The notes beneath the pieces were generated by a model. It was not told where the DNA came from. It was given only the letters and a program-made list of their open reading frames with translations, and did no database searches. A stretch of DNA of 35,243 nucleotides from Scenedesmus sp. ARA3 (Eukaryota; Chlorophyta; Chlorophyceae; Sphaeropleales; Scenedesmaceae). The stretch spans positions 4,688 through 39,930 of the forward strand of contig RWJK01001705.1 of NCBI GenBank assembly GCA_004335835.1, read 5' to 3'. Every line of letters begins with the position of its first letter. Position 1 is the first letter of the stretch. The translations under genes were made by a program, and so were the position numbers. Shown here piece by piece: positions 29,516 through 35,243 of the stretch.

Positions 29516-30720
29516 TTGCGGTTGATTTTCTTCTACTTACAGGTGTCTTCTTACAGGTAGGATTTAGCAGTCCGGCAGCCGCTTGAGCTCCGCATCTCGT
29601 CAAGCACGGAGTGACTGCAAGGTGCTCTCTGGTCCGCTTGTGTTGTGGCTGGAAAAGATGAAAGTGCAGCAAGAAGGCACATTATGCATCAGAAGCGGGG
29701 CTTTTCATGTCTAATGTTTGATTAGCAAATGACAGGTCGGTTACTGGCAAGATTGCTGACGGGTGACACCAGTGCACCAACTGCACGGGTTGCATTCTTT
29801 CAATAAGCTGGAAGCCCAAGCAACACATTGCCGCCCAGAATATTAAGGTCTCTCGCACAGGCACTGAGGCACTGCGATCATACTATGATAGCTGGGGCCC
29901 TGATGTGATGAGCATGTGACGTGTTTGAAAAGTGCCACGACACAAACAAGCACCACAACAGAATCTGGATGAAGAACACCATGCTGAGAGGAGATGCACT
30001 ACTAGCCAAAGGAATCCTGCCCGCAGCTGCGGGCACACCTGAACCTGTGCTTGGCAGCACCAACTGTCACAGTGTGTGTGTGCCACGGTGGCACCATGAT
30101 AACCAACAAACATAGCAGCAGCACAAGCTCCTGCAGGCATACACATCGTACTCAAGCAGCCCAAGCAACGACAATGTCAAGCAGACGCATGTGTATGGTA
30201 CAACACCTGCAAACAGACATCAAATCCTGCAACCCATTCGAAGCCCTGCGGACTATTTGTTTTATTAGGTGACGCGATTGGATGATGTGACTTGAAAGCA
30301 CACCAACAAGGAACAAACACATGAATGCCTAGCCCTGCTTCACTACTAGCTCAAGCTGCCTGCTTGAATGTTGAAACAACATGCTGCCAATCAATGCAGC
30401 AGTGCCATGAATGACTTGAGATCGTTTGTGCCACCAGCAGCCTCCAGCATCACCTGCACAACCATCATCACTGCAGTCATGGCCACACAAGAGGGCTGCC
30501 GTAAACAAACAGCGGCGCATTCCTCGATGCACGTTGTCATGCGCAGCATGTCAGGCCGCATGCGCTGCACAGTTGACATGCGCGCAGCGTGGCACCATGT
30601 ACAGCCAAACCCTAAGCCTCCCGTTGTACAGCTCAACCATAAGCCTCCCTAACAACGCCGCAAGCCTCACGCTTTGCTGGCAAGCCTGCTACATCAAGCG
30701 TATGATTGTTTTATTGATGA
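29516..30720. other. Intergenic stretch without a recognisable gene
   Basis: No frame here has supporting motifs. An imperfect 27-bp tandem pair (TGTACAGCCAAACCCTAAGC / TGTACAGCTCAACCATAAGC, each followed by CTCCC) lies at about 30598-30650. The region should hold the B4 promoter and the 3' UTR of the gene ending at 30721. Confidence 0.45.
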
Positions 30721-31093
30721 CTAAGCGCTCTCAGGGTTAGTGATGAGCCCCACATGCACGGTGTCATGCACACTCACATCAAGCAGCACGCCGACAGAAG
30801 GGCTGCCAGCGTCAACGCCCTCGGCCGCCTGCTGCTGCTGCTGCTTGTGGTGCTGCTTGTGTGTGCCATGGTGCTTGTGCTTGTGGCCCTCAGCCGCAGC
30901 AGCAGCAACAGTGCCAGCAGCAGCAGTGGCCTCTTCTTTGCTGCTGCCATCAGCAGCAGGCGCAATCACCACCTCCCCATCTGCACTGGCACGTGCGGAG
31001 CCGGTGCTGCTGCTAGCACCTGCCGCAGGCTGCTGCTGCTGCTGCCCCTGTTCTTGCTGCTTGTCAGCTGCAGGCGGTACTGTGCTGTCCGCA

Positions 31094-31134
<41 letters not shown>

Positions 31135-31928
31135 CTTCTCCTGCTGTGTGTCTCCTGCTGCTTCTGCCGCCTCTCCCTCTTTTTCTTCTTCCTCACTTTC
31201 GCTGCCGCTCTCAGAGAAGCTCTCAATAGCAAAGGATGCGACAGCCGCATTGTTGTTGTTGTCGCTGCTGCCAGCCTCGCCGCCGCTGCTGCCAGCCCTG
31301 TTCTCTTCCTTGACTGTCTTGTGGCCGCGCTCCTCGGCTATCTTAGCAATGCAGTCGTCCACGCTCAGCTTGCCGGCGCCGTCAGTGTACTGCAGTAGCG
31401 ACACAAGGTAGCAGAAAACAGCGGACACACAGCCGAGGTGAAGCAGAGACATGGCAGCCGGGAGATGCACACGCAAGGCTCTGTGTTCTGCTTCTGCATC
31501 TGCAACCTCCGTCTGCCCTGGATCACTGACCTTGCCACATGCCATCTGTCACACGCAGAAGGCAGGCCCCCTCACCTTCTAAACAGTGTAGTGTATGTAG
31601 GATGTCCTCGATGAGGCGCTGGATGGATCCCAGCCCCACACGCCCTCACAACCTCACTCATTAGAACAGTGAAACTCGCGCATTGTCACTCATGGTGGGA
31701 GCAAGCCGCACCTTCTTCACAATGTACAGGATGTGCTCAATCACAAATGGACCACCACTGCAAGATCTGCGCTTTGTAGCAGCACAGCAAGACAGCACAG
31801 CTAGCCGCACCTTCTTCACGATGTACAGGATGTCCTCGATCAGGCGCTGGATGGTGCCCAGGCTCACACGCCGCAGCAGCCCACCCAGCACAGGCAGGTG
31901 CGCAAAGAAGGTGGGCACGCCTGGCGAC

Positions 31929-32013
<85 letters not shown>

Positions 32014-33083
32014 CAGCAGCAGCAGCAGCACCACCACCACTAGGTTGAACACAAGGACAGCATTTTCATGGCGTCAACGCAGCCGGCCCTGCTACCCATA
32101 CAGCCAGGACTACTACAGCAGCAGCAAGAGGCTCAGGCCAGCATGCAGGTGTCTTGTACAACAGGCAGTGCACCAAGCACAGCAGCAGCAAACAGCAACA
32201 TGCAGTACACATGCAACGCACCCTTGGGCAGCACGTCCTGGTGCAGCACTGCGCGGCAGCCTGTGACCTTGCCGCTGCCGTCCTTGATGGGCCGCAGCTC
32301 CCAGCTGCCAAAGAAGCGAGACAGCAGGTCCTGCAGACAACAACAGATGAGTCAGCAGGAAGATAGTGAGTCAGAAGCGGGCTTGAGAAAAGTTGCGACA
32401 GCAGGTCCTGCGGGTGGTGGTGGTAAGTGCGCGGGTGGTGAGTCAGTGGGTGATGAGACACGTCAGCAGGGTGCCACAACAGCAGCATCATAAGACTTGC
32501 TGGTACTTGAAGAGGCAACATGCAGCCCCACGTTTTCAAGACAAGCACAGCTGCAATTGCTGCATAGGCAGCGAGAGACGCACGCGCCAGTCGCACAGGA
32601 TCGCACGCAATGCTGAGCTGCCAAGCAAGGTCCAAATGCAGCCCTCAGCTACCAGCTGTTAGCCCCACGCAACATCACATGCGCTGTCCGCAGTCTGCGT
32701 ACCGAGCGCAGCAGCGTGAACTCTGTCTTGAGGCACTCGGGGTCACGGGCGTCTTCGGTCACGTCCAGGTAGGTCTTGAACACGCGGTGGATCCACAGCA
32801 CGCGCAGCTCGCCGCACTGCTCCACCTCAACAAGCTTGAAGCCAGGCTCCTGCTGCTTGACCTGCAGGCGTGCTCGTTGAATACAGAACCATTATTCCAG
32901 CTGCAGTTACGTCAACACAGCATTGTTAGGGGGCAATCTCAGTGAAGGCCGCACTGCTCCACCCCCACCAGCCGGAAGCCCTGCTCCTGCTGCTGCTTCA
33001 CCTGCAATCGCAGATGCATGCATGCAGGCGCGCAGCTGGGTCTGAGATGGGTTAGACGCAGCGTGCCAGTGTGCACGCACATG

Positions 33084-33116
<33 letters not shown>

Positions 33117-33194
33117 GCTGCTGTGAAGGTAGTGATGAAGGCTTCAGCAAGCAGCAGAGCAGACCTGCATGACCGCATACTGATGACACGTGCT

Positions 33195-33225
<31 letters not shown>

Positions 33226-33969
33226 CGACTGCTGTGGCGGGGCACACGGCCCCCAGCTGCTCACCTTGCGGTAGCCCACGCACTTGATGTCCCTGAAGGC
33301 GCCAGCATTGTCTGCATGAGAATTGCATGTACGATTGATTGAGGTTGAATGTGTTTGACAAGAGGTTGCTTTCAAAATAGGCATACATGCTGCAGCTGCA
33401 TACAGGCAGAACACGAGAGGCATTTCACCAACCACGTCAGGCAGTACAACAATATGCGGAGGCTGCCTGCAGCGACGCCATCTGCAGCTGTGAGTGCACT
33501 TTGCCAGCAGCAGCATGAATGCGCAAGGCATGGCGCGTGGGCTCTGCTGGTGTCTCTCGCTGCCGATGCTAGGGACTTTGCAGGAACTTTGCAGGAGCAA
33601 CTGACACTGCTGTGCAGGCTGCAGGCTATAAACTGCAGCTGCCACAGCGTGGGACACAGCCTGTGTTGCCGCCAGGCTGTGCATCACCTGCCATGCTGCA
33701 ACAGCTGCTGTTGTAGCTTCAGTGCCTATCTGCTGCTGGCCTGGGTAGCAGAAGATAGCAGTACCAGGCTGACATGCCATGGGGCACACAGGCTGTTGCC
33801 ACTAGGCTGAGCATCAAATTGCCGGCTGCTGTGACTCAGCTATTACTGAAGCTGCTGTTCCAGTTTGGTGCTGACCTGGGTGGCAGAAGATTTCAAAAAT
33901 GACCTCTGGCGGCACATCAAAGGTGGCATCCAGTTGGATGTGGCACAGGTAGCCTGCTGCATTGGAGAC
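30721..33969 (-). CDS. START/SRPBCC-like domain protein, six exons, low-complexity acidic and His-rich tail (5' end not resolved)
   Basis: Minus-strand exons 33969-33876, 33311-33265, 32861-32703, 32330-32222, 31920-31811 and 31389-30721 join with matching phases into 395 residues and a stop. The first four encode a domain that starts HIQLDATFDVPPEVIFEIFC-HPDNAGAFRDIKCVGYRKV, continues FKLVEVEQCGELRVLWIHRVF, and FFGSWELRPIKDG...VTGC, and ends in the helix VPTFFAHLPVLGGLLRRVSLG-TIQRLIEDILYIVKK. This is the plan of the START/Coq10/polyketide-cyclase (SRPBCC) fold, which binds lipids or other hydrophobic ligands; plants have related proteins. The last exon encodes YTDGAGKLSVDDCIAKIAEE, an acidic Ser/Glu segment, poly-Ala, poly-Gln and a KHKHHGTHKQHHKQ cluster. 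The first exon opens after a CCCCAG acceptor, so a start exon lies further up. Introns carry exon-edge copies (see repeats). Confidence 0.72.
31576..31745 (-). repeat. Two extra copies of an exon end with donors in the START-gene intron
   Basis: The end of exon 31920-31811, encoding IQRLIEDILYIVKK before GTGCGG, is repeated downstream. The copy at 31745-31712 encodes IEHILYIVKK with the same GTGCGG donor. The copy at 31635-31576 encodes SIQRLIEDIL, then diverges and ends at GAAG|GTGAGG. Confidence 0.85.
31930..32010. repeat. (CAG)27 microsatellite; (CTG)27 on the gene strand, upstream of an acceptor
   Basis: Twenty-seven perfect units plus five more after a GAG interruption, then CAC units. 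On the coding strand the CTG tract ends ten bases before the acceptor of exon 31920-31811, again the position of an intron 3' tract. Confidence 0.9.
32944..33001 (-). repeat. Extra copy of an exon start with its acceptor in the START-gene intron
   Basis: After ATTGCAG a copy of the start of exon 32861-32703 encodes VKQQQEQGFRLVGVEQCG, then the frame stops. The true exon begins VKQQEPGFKLVEVEQCG after CCTGCAG. The copy lies upstream of the real exon in the direction of transcription. Confidence 0.88.
33209..33226. repeat. Short (GAT)n repeat
   Basis: GATGATGATGATGATGAT within an intron of the START-domain gene. Confidence 0.7.
33645..33892 (-). repeat. About 120-bp tandem duplication across an exon end and donor of the START gene
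   Basis: The exon end (ATCTTCTGCCACCCAG|GTCAGC at 33876) and about 95 bp of following intron are repeated at about 33645-33760. There the edge reads ATCTTCTGCTACCCAG|GCCAGC, so the GT donor has become GC. The intron parts (TGCTGTTCCAGTTTGG..., GCACACAGGCTGTTGCC) are similar in both copies. Confidence 0.75.
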
Positions 33970-34239
33970 CTGGGGCAACAGCAATAGCAGGCAATAGGCG
34001 GCAGTGGGGTGATGAGTGACTCGCAAGAACGGACTACCACAAGAGCTTCAAATAAAATTGGCTGCGGTTGCTGATGTGGGACTCAAGCTGCTGTTGCTGC
34101 TGCTGGTGCTGCTGCTGGTGCTGGTGCTGCTGCTGCTGCTGTCGTGCTGCACAAGCTATGGTAGTGCTGTTCGCTGCCCGAGTATGCACGTATGTCAATG
34201 AATATTTTCGCCTTTACGATGTCTGTGCTTGGTCCACAG

Positions 34240-34676
34240 GCCCCTTGCGCAGGCCAAACTCAGATGTCGAACACAGTCATCACGATGCGACGAACACCGA
34301 CATCAGGCTGCCAGGCAGTCTGGAAATACAAAACATTAACAGCATGTAAGTAGCACCAGCGACAGGAGCCCCACCGATGCTGTGTAGCCCTTGCCAGTAG
34401 CCGTGCTGGTGCCTTGCTGGCTCTGTGGCATATCCGGCAGCGGCAGGACCTCTTCCTTTCCTGACATACTGCTTATTGCTTGGCAGAACGATTCTGGATG
34501 CAAACGTCAGCAACGCACAGGCCAAAGGCGATCGGGCCTTCCAAGCACGACAGCAGCAGCAGGAATATGTAGCTGAGCTCTTGATCCAGTTCACTTGCTG
34601 CACTTGCAGTATCACAAACTGCGCCAAGCTGTTGCAACGCAGACCAAATGCGTCAGAAACGGTCGCTGTCGTTTGA
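34240..34676 (+). CDS. Possible spliced gene of unknown function (partial)
   Basis: An exon at 34240-34345 lies between TCCACAG and a strong GTAAGT donor. It joins in phase to one starting at 34487 after TTGCTTGGCAG. The joined peptide reads PLRRPNSDVEHSHHDATNTD, IRLPGSLEIQNINSI, then TILDANVSNAQAKGDRAFQA-RQQQQ, which has balanced composition and no stop. After RQQQQ it either reads on to the stop at 34676 or splices at 34568 (GTAGCT) to 34610, which would leave an intron of only 41 bp. The upstream start was not found, and the region overlaps where the START gene's first exon is expected on the other strand. No family recognised; support rests on splice phase and composition only. Confidence 0.35.
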
Positions 34677-35243
34677 CCTCAGAGGCTCACGACAAGGGTT
34701 TCGCAGTGCAAGGCCCACTGCATCCCGGAAGGCTGCAGCCAAGCCACGTCGTCGTCAGCCAGCAGGATGCAACGTCAAGGTGTGGCTTGCTGCACCCTGG
34801 CTTAGCCAGCCACCTGCTAGCAAAGCTGCATGCTGCTGGCCAGGGCTTGTCCTGACAGTCAGGCTGAAAGACCATCTGCTGAAAAGTTGCAAATGTTCTG
34901 CCGCATTACAGCTCACAATCTGGTCCGCCTGGTCATGCATGTTTTGAAGAGCAAAGTAAACCCGTGAACTTGACCACAAGACCAGAACCGTACCGCGTAT
35001 TGATTGCGCCTTTGATGATATTGCCAGCAATGGGCTTAAATTGAATGCAGAACTCACAGACATGGCACATGCCTCAACCAGCATAAGCAGCCACACATGT
35101 GCTGCCGCCACAGGGCTTGCGCTGGGCCAGCCACTGCACGCTAAAACATGCAAGCCTTTGAAGGCCTAGCAGCACAGCAACAGCTGAATGCATCGGCTGA
35201 GCTGTAGGGCCCAAGTCTTCAGACTGCCCAAAACATGTCCGCA
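34677..35243. other. Right end, no gene resolved
   Basis: A plus-strand frame over about 34648-34800 is basic (SFDLRGSRQGFRSARP...AAKPRRRQPAG) and ends near GTCAAG|GTGTGG, so it may be a further exon. I cannot fix its frame against the upstream exons. Beyond 34950 I see nothing. Confidence 0.35.

Overview
The window looks like nuclear DNA of a green alga, most likely a Chlorophyceae of the Sphaeropleales/Scenedesmus type. This rests on intron-rich genes with GT-AG borders, extreme CAG/CTG triplet richness (Ala, Gln, Ser and Leu runs in whichever frame is read), TGTAA poly(A)-type signals and a short TTTAGGG-like run. The assignment is inference; no rRNA, tRNA or CRISPR was seen. A 50-N assembly gap lies at 21917-21966.

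Layout. (1) 1-2013, minus strand: a two-part module, exon 'B' (1390-2013) and degenerate exon 'A' (about 433-1098). (2) 2014-3361: intergenic, with a 306-bp MITE-like element bounded by 32-bp inverted repeats. (3) 3362-16870, plus strand: one very large gene. I could chain 13 exons whose phases all match, giving an uninterrupted 2,368-residue helical-repeat protein that I assign to the focadhesin (FOCAD)/RST1 family. Most of its introns carry extra, diverged copies of the neighbouring exon edge together with its splice site. (4) 17993-19683, plus: a spliced gene of unknown function. (5) 20345-29515, minus: more A and B modules, broken up by what looks like an inserted mobile-element fragment (21248-22481) with PCIF1-methyltransferase-like motifs. 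(6) 30721-33969, minus: a six-exon START/SRPBCC-like lipid-binding-domain gene, again with exon-edge duplications in its introns. (7) 34240-35243: weak plus-strand exons and otherwise unassigned DNA.

Three things stand out. First, exon-edge duplication has happened repeatedly and independently in two unrelated genes, on both strands, at donors and at acceptors. Second, a 38-42 bp sequence occurs twice, in opposite orientation, each time inside a different perfect 13-bp direct repeat, as expected of target-site duplications of a tiny mobile sequence. Third, the A and B reading frames alternate and carry conserved splice-like borders, so they are probably exons of one gene family that has been tandemly amplified and is decaying by frameshifts.

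The genes do not form an obvious pathway. The FOCAD/RST1 homologue would act in cytoplasmic RNA turnover with the SKI complex and exosome; the START-domain protein would bind a lipid or other hydrophobic ligand; the A/B family and the gene at 17993-19683 have no function I can name.
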